This document shows, one piece after another, positions 24,493-33,647 of a stretch of DNA of 36,498 nucleotides. Both the position numbers and the translations under genes were made by a program. The stretch covers positions 1-36,498 of the forward strand of contig NZ_JAHLOD010000031.1 in assembly GCF_018917145.1 (NCBI RefSeq). The letters run 5' to 3'. Each line of letters starts with the position of its first letter. The first letter of the stretch is position 1. The notes under the pieces are model-generated. The model searched no databases. It was not told where the DNA came from and saw nothing but the letters and a program-made list of their open reading frames with translations. Origin of the DNA: Clostridium bornimense. Its GTDB lineage: Bacteria > Bacillota > Clostridia > Clostridiales > Clostridiaceae.

Positions 24493-26421
24493 TTATAGCA
24501 TATAATCTACTTCTTTAATTGAAAGCTCTATTCTCTTCTTTGCTGCATCTACAACAATTATTTTTGCCTTAACTTCTTCACCTAATGTTAATACTTCATC
24601 TGGTTTAGAAATTCTCTTTTCGCTTATTTGAGATATATGGATTAATCCATCAATACCTACTTCTAATTCTACGAAAGCACCAAATGATGTAAATCTAACT
24701 ACTTTTCCTAATACAACTGATCCTACAGGATATTTTTCTTCAACATTTAACCATGGATCATTAGTTGTTCTCTTTATTGATAAAGATAATTTTTTTGATT
24801 CAGCATCAACTGATAAAACAACTACTTTTACTTTTTGACCTATTGATAAAACATCTGTTATTTTGCTTACTTTTCCCCAAGATAATTCTGATATATGAGC
24901 AAGACCATCTACACCTTGAATTTCGATAAATGCACCAAAATCAGTTATTCTCTTTACTTCACCTTCAACTATATCTCCAACTTTTATTGTTTCAAATACT
25001 TTTGCCTCTTCTTGAGATTTTTTATTTTCAAGTAAAACTCTTCTTGAAACAACTATCTTTGATAATCTGTTTTTCTTTTCATATTCTATTACATTAACTT
25101 CTAGTTCTTTACCAACATATATTGACAAATCATCTACATGATTTAATTCAATTTGTGATGCAGGTAAGAATACTCTTGCAGCATTTTTGAATAAGCAAAT
25201 CACTCCACCTTTTACAACTTCAACTACTTTTACATTGATTACAGTTTTATTTTGGAAAGCATCACTTAATTCTTTTACTATAAGTTCTCTTTGTAATTCT
25301 AATAATGATACTACTACATATCCATCATCATTTTTTAATTTTATTATTTTTACTTCTACTTCGTCTCCAACTTTTAAATATTGGTCAAGACTAGTATTTT
25401 CTGGTAATGATACTTCTGTAACAGGTAAAAATGCTTCTGCTTTATTATTGATATCTAAATAAGCTTCCTTATCATTTATTGATATAACTTTTCCTTTTAC
25501 TTTTGATCCTACTCTTACAGATTCAGCTGAATCCATTTGGTTTAAAACATCATTCATTGTTAATTCATTATCGTTATTCATTTTATTAATAGCCTCCTTT
25601 ATTACCCAATCTGGTGTTGATGCACCAGCTGTTATACCTATAGATATATTTTCATTACAACTAATTATATTATCAGGTATTTCGGAAGAATTTTCAATAA
25701 GAATTGTGTTTTCACAATTTTTTTTGCAAATTTCATATAACTTATTTGTATTAGAAGAATGTCTTCCTCCAATTACAATCATTACATCAACTTGCTTTGA
25801 TAATTCTTCTGCATTCTTTTGTCTAACTTCTGTTGCACTGCAAATAGTATTAAATACAACTAATTCTTTTGTAAGTCTTGTAGCTTCTTCAACGGCTTTT
25901 TCAAAATTACTTAATTTATTCGTTGTTTGACATACAATACATAACTTTTTAGGAAAATTTTCTATTTCATCAAAGTCGCTACCATCTTTTGTTATAATAG
26001 CAGAATTATCACACCATCCATTTATACCTATTACCTCTGGATGATTTGCATCTCCAACAATAGCTATAGCATAACCATTATTATAATACTTTTCAACTTT
26101 TTTGTGAATATTAGTAACATATGGACATGTAGCATCTACTATATCTAATTTTTGTTCTTGTAAATCAGATATAACAGATTTTTCAACACCATGAGATCTC
26201 AAAATCACCTTTGTTCCAGGTGTAAGTTTTGATACTTCATTAACATCTGCCTCATATATGTGATTTTTCTTTAACTTATTAACCACATCATTATTGTGTA
26301 TTAGTGGTCCTAAAGTATAAATATTATTATTTTCTTCACTATTATTTAGTGATAAATCAACTGCTCGCTGAACACCAAAACAAAAGCCTGCATTCTCTGC
26401 TAAGATTATTTTTTTTCCCAT
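24493..26421 (-). CDS. ispH: IspH (HMBPP reductase) fused to ribosomal protein S1-like domains
   Basis: The 642-residue protein is a fusion known from Clostridia. Residues 1-283 are IspH, the last enzyme of the MEP pathway, which makes IPP and DMAPP; its [4Fe-4S] cysteines are C14 (GFCFGV), C99 (DATCPYV) and C194 (NTICSAT). Residues about 304-373, 391-460, 479-550 and 565-636 are four S1 RNA-binding domains; the last two are the best conserved (DFGAFIEIQGVDGLAHISELSW). The DMAPP product feeds MiaA (6897). Why these two functions are joined is not known. RBS AGGTGG, 13 bases after cmk. Confidence 0.95.
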   Translation of the reverse strand: MGKKIILAENAGFCFGVQRAVDLSLNNSEENNNIYTLGPLIHNNDVVNKLKKNHIYEADVNEVSKLTPGTKVILRSHGVEKSVISDLQEQKLDIVDATCPYVTNIHKKVEKYYNNGYAIAIVGDANHPEVIGINGWCDNSAIITKDGSDFDEIENFPKKLCIVCQTTNKLSNFEKAVEEATRLTKELVVFNTICSATEVRQKNAEELSKQVDVMIVIGGRHSSNTNKLYEICKKNCENTILIENSSEIPDNIISCNENISIGITAGASTPDWVIKEAINKMNNDNELTMNDVLNQMDSAESVRVGSKVKGKVISINDKEAYLDINNKAEAFLPVTEVSLPENTSLDQYLKVGDEVEVKIIKLKNDDGYVVVSLLELQRELIVKELSDAFQNKTVINVKVVEVVKGGVICLFKNAARVFLPASQIELNHVDDLSIYVGKELEVNVIEYEKKNRLSKIVVSRRVLLENKKSQEEAKVFETIKVGDIVEGEVKRITDFGAFIEIQGVDGLAHISELSWGKVSKITDVLSIGQKVKVVVLSVDAESKKLSLSIKRTTNDPWLNVEEKYPVGSVVLGKVVRFTSFGAFVELEVGIDGLIHISQISEKRISKPDEVLTLGEEVKAKIIVVDAAKKRIELSIKEVDYML

Positions 26422-26434
26422 TTTTATATACCAC

Positions 26435-27079
26435 CTATTCTATATGTTCACATATACAGTTAACAACACCATCAATATCTAAATTTGATGTATCAATTTC
26501 AACGGCATCATCAGCCTTCTTTAGAGGACTAATTTCTCTTGTTGAATCTATTAAATCTCTTTTAATTATATCATTTAATATATCTTCAAAATTTACGTTT
26601 AATCCTTTGTTAGTTAACTCTAAATATCTTCTTTTAGCTCTCTCTTCAGGATTTGCTGTTAAAAAGAACTTATATTTTGCATCAGTAAGAACATTTGTAC
26701 CGATATCTCTTCCATCCATTATTACATTATATTCTTCTCCAAGTTTTTTTTGCGCAGTTACTAATAATTCTCTTACAACTTGTACTTTAGCATAATCAGA
26801 TACAGAATTACTAATCTCAGGCATTGTAATCTTATCATTAATTACTTCACCATTTACAATTAGTTTTTCTTTATCAAAATGCATTTTCAAATCATTAATT
26901 AGATCTGCTAACTTTTCTGTATCTTCAGGTTTTATATTATTTTCTTTTGCAAATAGTGTTACAGCTCTATACATGGCACCAGTATTTATATACATTAAAT
27001 CATATTTATTTGCCAGTATATTTGCTATAGTACTTTTACCTGATCCTGCAGGACCATCGATTGCTATATTAAAATCCAT
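26435..27079 (-). CDS. cmk: cytidylate kinase
   Basis: The 214-residue protein phosphorylates CMP and dCMP. The P-loop is GPAGSGKST (9-17), followed by LMYINTGAMYRAVTLFA, the NMP-binding lid region VIMDGRDIGTNV and the second GRDIGT-type loop common to bacterial Cmk. It begins 4 bases after the flavoprotein gene, and ends 13 bases before ispH-rpsA, so all three are cotranscribed. The usual plsC between cmk and ispH seen in some clostridia is absent. Confidence 0.95.
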   Translation of the reverse strand: MDFNIAIDGPAGSGKSTIANILANKYDLMYINTGAMYRAVTLFAKENNIKPEDTEKLADLINDLKMHFDKEKLIVNGEVINDKITMPEISNSVSDYAKVQVVRELLVTAQKKLGEEYNVIMDGRDIGTNVLTDAKYKFFLTANPEERAKRRYLELTNKGLNVNFEDILNDIIKRDLIDSTREISPLKKADDAVEIDTSNLDIDGVVNCICEHIE

Positions 27080-27083
27080 TTAC

Positions 27084-28310
27084 TTACCTCTTTTCTATAT
27101 TACTACCAGCCAAAACTCCTGTAGAATATGCTATCTGTAAATTAAATCCTCCAGTATTAGCATCAACATCAATAACTTCTCCTGCAAAATATAAATTATT
27201 AATCAATTTAGATTGCATTGTAGACGGATCAATTTCCTTTGTGCTAATTCCTCCTGCTGTTATTATTGCTTCTGCAATAGGTCTAACACCAGAAACATTT
27301 AATGTAAAGTTTTGTATTATATCAATAATATTATTTCTTTCATTTTTTGTTATGGAATTTACTTTTTTATTTTCATCTATGTTAGATAAACGTATAACTA
27401 CATCTATAATTTTCTTCGGTAATAAATCACTTAAAGAATTCTTAAAATCCTTATTTGCATATTTTACAAAGTCCTTTTGAATTCTTTTATCTAAACTATT
27501 TCTATCTAATGCAGGTTTTAAGTTTATACAAGCCTTTAATTGATCAAAGTCATGAACTAATCTTGAACCAGTTAATGCTATAGGTCCTGATATTCCAAAG
27601 TGTGTAAATAACATCTCACCAAAACCTTTATATATAACCTTATTATTATTTTTAAGGCTTAATTCTACATTCTTTAAACTTAACCCTGACAATTCCTTAA
27701 TCCACTGCTCCTCAACAGTAATTGAGGTAAGTGCAGCTCTCGGATTTATTATTGTATGACCTGCTTTTTTAGCGAAATTATATCCATCTCCAGTAGAGCC
27801 TGTTTGAGGATATGAAATACCTCCTGTGGCAATTATATAATTATCGCCTTTTATCTTTTTACCCCCTGCTAAAATTACTGATTTTACAGTTTTATCACCA
27901 TATTCTATATCTTCTACAACAGTATTAAGCAGTATCTTTACATTATTTCTTTTTAGTTTCTTTTCAAAAGCTTTTATAATATCTGAAGATTTATCTGACT
28001 TTGGAAAAACACGATCTCCACGTTCAACTTTTAATTCTACGCCTTCAGATTGAAAAAAATTCATTACATCCAAATTTGTATAAGAATATAATGAAGAATA
28101 TAAAAAGGAAGGATTTCCAGGTATATTGTCAAAGAACTCACTTATATCTTTATTGTTTGTTACATTGCATCTACCTTTTCCTGTTATATATAATTTCTTA
28201 CCTAACTTTTCATTTTTTTCTATTAAGGTAACTGTATTACCTTCTTCAGCTGCCTTTATAGCAGCCATCATACCTGCCGGTCCTCCACCTATAACGACTA
28301 CAGATGACAT
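27084..28310 (-). CDS. BaiN/HI0933-family FAD-dependent oxidoreductase
   Basis: The 408-residue protein opens with the FAD-binding motif VVVIGGGPAGMMAAIKAAEEG and carries ITGKGRCNVTNN, the family signature, plus YFAGEVIDVDANTGGFNLQIAYSTG near the end. Bacterial members are flavoproteins whose natural reaction is uncertain; one, BaiN, reduces bile-acid intermediates. Here it heads the cmk and ispH-rpsA operon, an arrangement seen in Clostridium, which hints at a housekeeping role. Family call is firm, substrate is not. Confidence 0.9.
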   Translation of the reverse strand: MSSVVVIGGGPAGMMAAIKAAEEGNTVTLIEKNEKLGKKLYITGKGRCNVTNNKDISEFFDNIPGNPSFLYSSLYSYTNLDVMNFFQSEGVELKVERGDRVFPKSDKSSDIIKAFEKKLKRNNVKILLNTVVEDIEYGDKTVKSVILAGGKKIKGDNYIIATGGISYPQTGSTGDGYNFAKKAGHTIINPRAALTSITVEEQWIKELSGLSLKNVELSLKNNNKVIYKGFGEMLFTHFGISGPIALTGSRLVHDFDQLKACINLKPALDRNSLDKRIQKDFVKYANKDFKNSLSDLLPKKIIDVVIRLSNIDENKKVNSITKNERNNIIDIIQNFTLNVSGVRPIAEAIITAGGISTKEIDPSTMQSKLINNLYFAGEVIDVDANTGGFNLQIAYSTGVLAGSNIEKR

Positions 28311-28343
28311 TTACTCACCTACTATATATGTATTTATTAAAAA

Positions 28344-28370
28344 AGCCAAAAAGCAATATGCTTCTTAGCT
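28344..28370 (-). terminator. terminator after the RpiR-type regulator
   Basis: Minus-strand RNA pairs AGCTAAGAAGC with GCTTTTTGGCT (wobbles), followed by a T run. Confidence 0.6.
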
Positions 28371-28408
28371 TATATTAATACGATTTTTATTTTTTTTCAA
28401 TTACATTT

Positions 28409-29290
28409 TTAAAATAAAGTATCATTTTTAAATGAATAAACTTTATATTCTTCCCAAATATCTTCTAGCCCAGAAAATATTGATGATATCTTTTCTTTCT
28501 CTCTAAGCCCTACTGCTATTATTAATGCATTTATCACTGATAATGGTGCTACTAATGAATCAACAAATGACGCCATGTTACTTTGAGCTATTAATGTATA
28601 ATCAGACTTAGTTGCTAATGGTGATAATAAAGAATCTGTAATTGCTACAACTTTTGTTCCTTTTCCATGCGCATAATTTAATGCTTCAATAGTTCTTGCT
28701 GCATATCTTGGAAAACCTATCCCTATTACCAAATCATCTTTTGAAATATTTATCATTTGCTCAAAAATGTCTGATACACCGTAGGCAACAACTTTAACAT
28801 TATCTAAAATTAAGTTAAGATAAAATCCTAAAAATTCTGCAAGTGCTGTGGAACTTCTTAACCCAATAATATATATTCTCTTTGCGTTAAATATACAATT
28901 TACCACTTCATCAAAAGTCTTCGGATTAATCTTCTCTAAAGTAACTCTTATATTTTCCATGTCAGATTTAAGTACGCCTTTTAAGGCATTTTCCATAGTT
29001 ATGTAATTATTTGAAAGTTCTATTCTCTGAACAGTAGTAAGTTTATTTTTTATTAATTCTTGTAATGCCTTTTGTAGTTTAGGATATCCACTAAAACCTA
29101 ACTCATTTGCAAATCTTACTACAGTTGATTCACTTACTCCTACACTATCACCTAATTTAGCTGCCGTCATGAATGCAGCCTTATCATATTGTTTTAATAT
29201 ATATTCAGCAATAAGTTTTTGTCCCTTACTTAATCTAGGGAACTTTACTTGAATAGTTCTCATTAAGTCTTGCTTGTTTGAATCGATCAT
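28409..29290 (-). CDS. MurR/RpiR-family transcriptional regulator
   Basis: The 293-residue protein has an N-terminal helix-turn-helix (about 1-77), where AAKLGDSVGVSESTVVRFANELGFSGYPKLQ is the recognition region, and a C-terminal SIS sugar-isomerase domain (about 125-260), with IYIIGLRSSTALAEF and SDIFEQM. Family members sense sugar phosphates and control sugar or nucleotide catabolism. No sugar gene is near it in this window, so the ligand is unknown. It stands alone, with a terminator after it. The 29291-29458 gap upstream is AT-rich with a weak long-range inverted repeat and no gene. Confidence 0.9.
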   Translation of the reverse strand: MIDSNKQDLMRTIQVKFPRLSKGQKLIAEYILKQYDKAAFMTAAKLGDSVGVSESTVVRFANELGFSGYPKLQKALQELIKNKLTTVQRIELSNNYITMENALKGVLKSDMENIRVTLEKINPKTFDEVVNCIFNAKRIYIIGLRSSTALAEFLGFYLNLILDNVKVVAYGVSDIFEQMINISKDDLVIGIGFPRYAARTIEALNYAHGKGTKVVAITDSLLSPLATKSDYTLIAQSNMASFVDSLVAPLSVINALIIAVGLREKEKISSIFSGLEDIWEEYKVYSFKNDTLF

Positions 29291-29458
29291 ATTATCCCCA
29301 CCTTTATGGTTGATATGTATTTAATTTTACCATTATATGAAAAGCTAATCAATATAAATTTCATTTTCAATGGATATTAAAGATATTTAACGATAATTTT
29401 GCAATATTTTTCAATAAAACTTTCTTAATTTGATACATTATAATTTAAATATTGCATT

Positions 29459-30169
29459 TTATAATTTAAATAAAAATTTTAATTCTTTATCATTTAACTT
29501 TCTATATTCGCCAACTTTTAAGTCACCTAACTTTATGTCTCCTATAGAAATTCTTTTTAAGTTAATAACATCATGATTAACTTTAGAGCACATTCTTCTT
29601 ATTTGTCTGTTCTTGCCCTCTGAAATTGATATTCTAATGGTTGACCTATTAGTATCCCTTGTTTGTACAAATACTTTAGCTTTAGCTGTTATATACCCTC
29701 CAATATCTACGCCATTTTTCAATTCTTCAATCTCGTTATCCGATATATATCCTTTAACATCAGCTATATATGTTTTAAAAAGTTCTACTCTAGGATGCAT
29801 TAGCTTATTGAAAATTTCTCCATCATTAGTTAGTAACAATAATCCTGATGTATTATAATCTAATCTTCCAATAGGAAATATTCTTTCCTTTGACTTTACT
29901 ATATCAATAACAGTTTTGCGTCCTCTTTCATCAGAAGCACTAGTTATAACACCAGTAGGCTTATTTAAAATATAATATACCTTTTCATCTTCTTTTTCTA
30001 TTTTAACTCCATCAAATTCTATAACATCCTTACCAATTAATACTTTAGTTCCTAATTCATTTTTAACAACGCCATTAACTTTAACTCTTCCTGCTAAAAT
30101 AAACTCTTCACATTTTCTTCTTGAAGCTACTCCACAACTAGCCATATATTTTTGTAATCTCTCTTCCAA
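29459..30169 (-). CDS. rluB: 23S rRNA pseudouridine synthase, RluB type
   Basis: The 236-residue protein has an S4 domain (MEERLQKYMASCGVASRRKCEEFI, 1-25) and a RsuA/RluB catalytic domain with D104 in GRLDYNTSGLLLLTNDG. KTYIADVKGYIS, then [13 protein letters not shown], fit the RluB branch that modifies U2605-type positions. In clostridia it often follows scpB; here scpAB is not in the window. It differs clearly from the RluF-type gene at 16748. Divergent from the flavin reductase-like gene at 30299. Confidence 0.9.
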   Translation of the reverse strand: MEERLQKYMASCGVASRRKCEEFILAGRVKVNGVVKNELGTKVLIGKDVIEFDGVKIEKEDEKVYYILNKPTGVITSASDERGRKTVIDIVKSKERIFPIGRLDYNTSGLLLLTNDGEIFNKLMHPRVELFKTYIADVKGYISDNEIEELKNGVDIGGYITAKAKVFVQTRDTNRSTIRISISEGKNRQIRRMCSKVNHDVINLKRISIGDIKLGDLKVGEYRKLNDKELKFLFKL

Positions 30170-30229
30170 AATATCACCTACCTATTAATATATTTTAATA
30201 ACTTCTCTTTATATTTACAACATATAATA

Positions 30230-30258
30230 TTTACAATAACTAATATTATTGTTATAGT
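30230..30258 (+). promoter_or_regulatory. promoter of the flavin reductase-cls pair
   Basis: TTTACA (30230-30235), a 17-base spacer and TATAGT (30253-30258), about 40 bases before the start codon. An RBS (AGGGAG) follows. Confidence 0.5.
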
Positions 30259-30298
30259 AAACTAAGCTAAATTTAATGTTTTAAGGGAGAATATTTTT

Positions 30299-30931
30299 AT
30301 GTCAAAGACATTGTTTAAAGGTAGTGTTATGTTAAATCCTACCCCTGTTGTTTTAATTACATCTAAAAATAAAGAAGATAAGGTAAATGTTTTTACCGTA
30401 GGCTGGATCAGCACGGTTTGTACAAAGCCTCCAATGATTGCTATGGGAATCCGCCCTGAAAGATTATCTTATGATTATATAAAGGAAACTATGGAATGTG
30501 TAGTTAATTTACCTTCTAGAGATATGGTTAAAATAGTAGACTATTGTGGTGTACGCTCTGGAAAAATAGAAGATAAAATTAAGCACTTCAATTTAGAGTT
30601 AGAACCAGGTGAAAATATTACAACACCTTCTTTGAAAAAGGCACCAATTGCTTTAGAATGTAAAGTAACTAATATCACAAAACTAGGTACTCATGATATG
30701 TTTCTATGTGAAGTAGTAGGTGTAAAGGTAGAAGACTCCTTGATAAATGCTAATGGTAAAATTGAATTTAATAGAGCTAATCTTATTACTTATTGTCATG
30801 GAGAATATTTTGGTATAAATTTAAAAGCTTTAGGTAGCTTTGGATATTCTGTTGCAAAAAAGAAGAATAAAAATAAATCTATTAAAGAAAATAATAATAA
30901 AAGTTTAAAACGAAAAGAAAGGAAATATTAA
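30299..30931 (+). CDS. flavin reductase-like FMN-binding protein
   Basis: The 210-residue protein fits the flavin reductase-like split-barrel family: NPTPVVLITS, NVFTVGWISTVCTKPPMIAMGIRPERLSYDYI, VVNLPSR and the conserved KAPIALEC. Family members bind FMN and reduce it or use it for small redox steps; some are iron or oxygen protection proteins. From residue about 187 there is a lysine- and asparagine-rich tail (KKKNKNKSIKENNNKSLKR) not part of the fold, perhaps a membrane- or nucleic-acid-binding extension. It ends at the exact base where the cardiolipin synthase gene begins (TAATG), so translation is coupled. Confidence 0.85.
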   Translation: MSKTLFKGSVMLNPTPVVLITSKNKEDKVNVFTVGWISTVCTKPPMIAMGIRPERLSYDYIKETMECVVNLPSRDMVKIVDYCGVRSGKIEDKIKHFNLELEPGENITTPSLKKAPIALECKVTNITKLGTHDMFLCEVVGVKVEDSLINANGKIEFNRANLITYCHGEYFGINLKALGSFGYSVAKKKNKNKSIKENNNKSLKRKERKY

Positions 30932-32352
30932 TGAAGATTCATATTATCTTATTTTCTTTAATGATTATTGTAAATATTGCTTCAATATTTTCTCTTATCT
31001 TTATAGAAAGAAGAGAACCCTCTGCTACATGGGGATGGTTGCTTATTATAACTTTACTACCTGGTATTGGATTTATATTATATTTATGTTTTGGTCAAGA
31101 CTTAAGTAAGCGAAAAATTTTCAACGAAAAAAATATCATTGATAAAATCAAATTAGATAACATTATTAGAAAGAACCATATAATTCCAGGTAATAATTCT
31201 CAGTTTTCTGCTTTAATTAAAATGAATTTCAATCATTGTAGCGCTCTATATACTAATAATAATTCTGTAACCACTTATATAAATGGCGAAGATAAATTTA
31301 AAGATTTACTTAAAGATATAGAAAGTGCCAAAAACTTTATTCATATCGAATACTACATATTCAGATTGGATAACTTAGGTCATACAATTTTAGACTCTCT
31401 AAAGAAAAAGGTTGAAGAGGGTGTTGAAGTTAGACTTCTCATTGATGCAATGGGTTCTAAAACTATTAGAAGAAAAGATCAAGAGTATATAAAAAGCTTG
31501 GGAATAGAATTTGCCTTATTCTTCCCAGGAATTCTTCCACTAATTAATCTAAGAATGAATTATAGGAATCATAGAAAAATAGTCGTAATTGATGGAGTTA
31601 TTGGATATGTTGGTGGTTTCAATGTTGGCGATGAATATGTAAATCGTGGAAAGAAGTTCTCCTTTTGGCGAGACACACATCTAAGACTACAGGGTGATTC
31701 AGTAACAGAACTAAATATGCGATTTTTAATGGATTGGGATTATGCTTATAAATCTTCAATAACAAAAGAATCTAAGTATTTTCCTACTATTAATAATAAC
31801 GGAAATGTCGGTATTCAAATAATATCTTCAGGTCCAGACCATGTAGAAGAATTTATTAAGAACTCTTACTTAAAAATTATAAACAACGCTAAGGATCATA
31901 TTTACATTCAAACACCATATCTAGTTTTAGACGAACCAATGACAGAAGCATTAAAAATATCTGCATTATCTGGTGTTGATGTACGAATAATGGTTCCATA
32001 TAAACCTGATCATTTTTATATGCCTTGGATACTACATGCTAATATAGATTTACTTTTAAATTCTGGAATCAAGTTTTATCAATATAATAATGGCTTTATC
32101 CATGCAAAAACTATTGTTGCCGATGGTGCTGTTACTAGTATTGGTACTGCTAATTTTGATATAAGAAGTTTTAAATTAAATTTTGAAGTTAATGCAATAA
32201 TATATGATACAGAGATTACAAAAAATTATGAGAAGATATTTTTAGAAGATGAGAAAGTATGCATACCTTTAGATAAAAATGAATTTAATAATAGAGGTGT
32301 CATTAAAAGATTTATGGAATCTATTATAAGATTAATATCACCAATATTATAA
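30931..32352 (+). CDS. cls: cardiolipin synthase
   Basis: The 473-residue protein joins two phosphatidylglycerols into cardiolipin and glycerol at the membrane. Two N-terminal membrane helices (about 3-24 and 34-53, PSATWGWLLIITLLPGIGFILYLCFGQ) form the PLDNc region. Two HKD phospholipase-D motifs follow: H214-x-K216-x4-D221 (NHRKIVVIDG) and H391-x-K393-x4-D398 (IHAKTIVADG), each with the GG or GTANFD tail. Start overlaps the flavin reductase stop. A perfect 18-bp terminator follows at 32355. Confidence 0.93.
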   Translation: MKIHIILFSLMIIVNIASIFSLIFIERREPSATWGWLLIITLLPGIGFILYLCFGQDLSKRKIFNEKNIIDKIKLDNIIRKNHIIPGNNSQFSALIKMNFNHCSALYTNNNSVTTYINGEDKFKDLLKDIESAKNFIHIEYYIFRLDNLGHTILDSLKKKVEEGVEVRLLIDAMGSKTIRRKDQEYIKSLGIEFALFFPGILPLINLRMNYRNHRKIVVIDGVIGYVGGFNVGDEYVNRGKKFSFWRDTHLRLQGDSVTELNMRFLMDWDYAYKSSITKESKYFPTINNNGNVGIQIISSGPDHVEEFIKNSYLKIINNAKDHIYIQTPYLVLDEPMTEALKISALSGVDVRIMVPYKPDHFYMPWILHANIDLLLNSGIKFYQYNNGFIHAKTIVADGAVTSIGTANFDIRSFKLNFEVNAIIYDTEITKNYEKIFLEDEKVCIPLDKNEFNNRGVIKRFMESIIRLISPIL

Positions 32353-32354
32353 CT

Positions 32355-32397
32355 AAAAGAAACTATCAATGAAAATTTATCATTGATAGTTTCTTTT
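32355..32397. terminator. bidirectional terminator, 18-bp perfect stem
   Basis: AAAAGAAACTATCAATGA (32355-32372) pairs perfectly with 32380-32397 around a 7-base loop, between convergent cls and the flavodiiron gene. A T run follows in both directions. Confidence 0.9.
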
Positions 32398-32405
32398 TAT
32401 AATTG

Positions 32406-33590
32406 CTATTTTAATAATTTTATATACTTTTCTATAAATTCATCTGCATCAGCATATTCTTTATTGTATGGCACAAATTTAAATCTTAATCCATCACTTA
32501 ATACATTAAATTTTAAATCCTTCATCCTAGATAAAATCATAGGAACTCCTTCTCCACTCCATCCAAAAGATCCAAATGCAGACGCAACTTTTCCTCTCAC
32601 ATTAATAGGACATACTGAATTTAATAAATCCCATGCCGGTCTAACAGCATCTTGATTAATGGTAGGTGTACCAACTAAAATTCCCTTTGATGTTTCTATA
32701 ATCTTAACAAGTTCTGAAGTATCATAAGAAGTTATTTCATAGATACCTACTAAAAATCCTTTTTTCTCTAATCCCATCTTTATATAATTAGCCATTTTTT
32801 CAGTATTTCCATAAGCACTTATATAAAAAATAGATATTTTATTATTTACTACGCTATCTTTTTTAGACAAATTATAATAAGCATTTTTAATTTTATCTAT
32901 ATTTTCTTCAGTATGAATAGGCCCATGTGATGGAGCTATCATCTTAATAGATAAATTATTAATTTTATCTAACGCATTATTAACAAACTTATAAAAAGGT
33001 GACATTATAGTTTGATAATAATATTCCATTTCTCTTATATATACATCATTATATTCTGTATACATACTTTCATCTGGACAATAGTGACAACCAAAAAAGT
33101 CACATGTAAACAGGATTTCTTTATTCTTCACATAAGTAAACATTGTATCTGGCCAATGTAAGTTTGGTGCAGTAATAAATTCTAGAGTATTTTCGCCAAG
33201 GCTTAACTCTTTTATTGATGATATATCTATTGATTTGAAAGTAGTATTAATTATTTCACTTAAATACATTATAGCAGCTTTAGTAGCAATAACAGTGGCA
33301 TTAGGATATTCCTTTAAGAAGTCATTAATACTACCAGAGTGATCTAATTCCGTATGATTTACAACTATATAATCTATAGATTTATTACCAATAATCTTTT
33401 TTACCTTATCTATAGATTCTTGAAAGAAGTTATTCTTTACAGTATCTATTAGTGCTACTTTATCATCATTTATTAAATATGAATTATAAGTAGTACCTTC
33501 ATCTGTCTTCATAATTATATCAAATACTTTTAAATCTCTATCTTTTGCTCCAACCCAATAAATATTTTTACTTAATTCTAAATACTCCAT
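32406..33590 (-). CDS. flavodiiron protein (FprA family)
   Basis: The 394-residue protein reduces oxygen to water or nitric oxide to nitrous oxide. The N-terminal metallo-beta-lactamase-like domain has the diiron ligands H79, E81, D83 and H84 (NHTELDHSGS), H145 (NLHWPD), D164 (CDFFGC) and H222 (PSHGPI). The C-terminal domain (about 255-394) is a flavodoxin with the FMN loop ISAYGNTEKMANYI and later TPTINQDAVRP. There is no fused rubredoxin or reductase, so it depends on separate rubredoxin. The set fits an anaerobe defending against oxygen. No RBS-start problem seen; it stands alone, after the HelD gene. Confidence 0.94.
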   Translation of the reverse strand: MEYLELSKNIYWVGAKDRDLKVFDIIMKTDEGTTYNSYLINDDKVALIDTVKNNFFQESIDKVKKIIGNKSIDYIVVNHTELDHSGSINDFLKEYPNATVIATKAAIMYLSEIINTTFKSIDISSIKELSLGENTLEFITAPNLHWPDTMFTYVKNKEILFTCDFFGCHYCPDESMYTEYNDVYIREMEYYYQTIMSPFYKFVNNALDKINNLSIKMIAPSHGPIHTEENIDKIKNAYYNLSKKDSVVNNKISIFYISAYGNTEKMANYIKMGLEKKGFLVGIYEITSYDTSELVKIIETSKGILVGTPTINQDAVRPAWDLLNSVCPINVRGKVASAFGSFGWSGEGVPMILSRMKDLKFNVLSDGLRFKFVPYNKEYADADEFIEKYIKLLK

Positions 33591-33647
33591 AAGCGCTCCT
33601 ATCGATAATAATTCTTAGTAAATATATTATATCTTCTTTCTATTCAA

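Noticed and set aside
29390-29458. GCAATATTT/AAATATTGC repeat as a terminator for rluB
   Set aside because: The arms are separated by about 40 bases, too far for a rho-independent terminator, and no T run follows.
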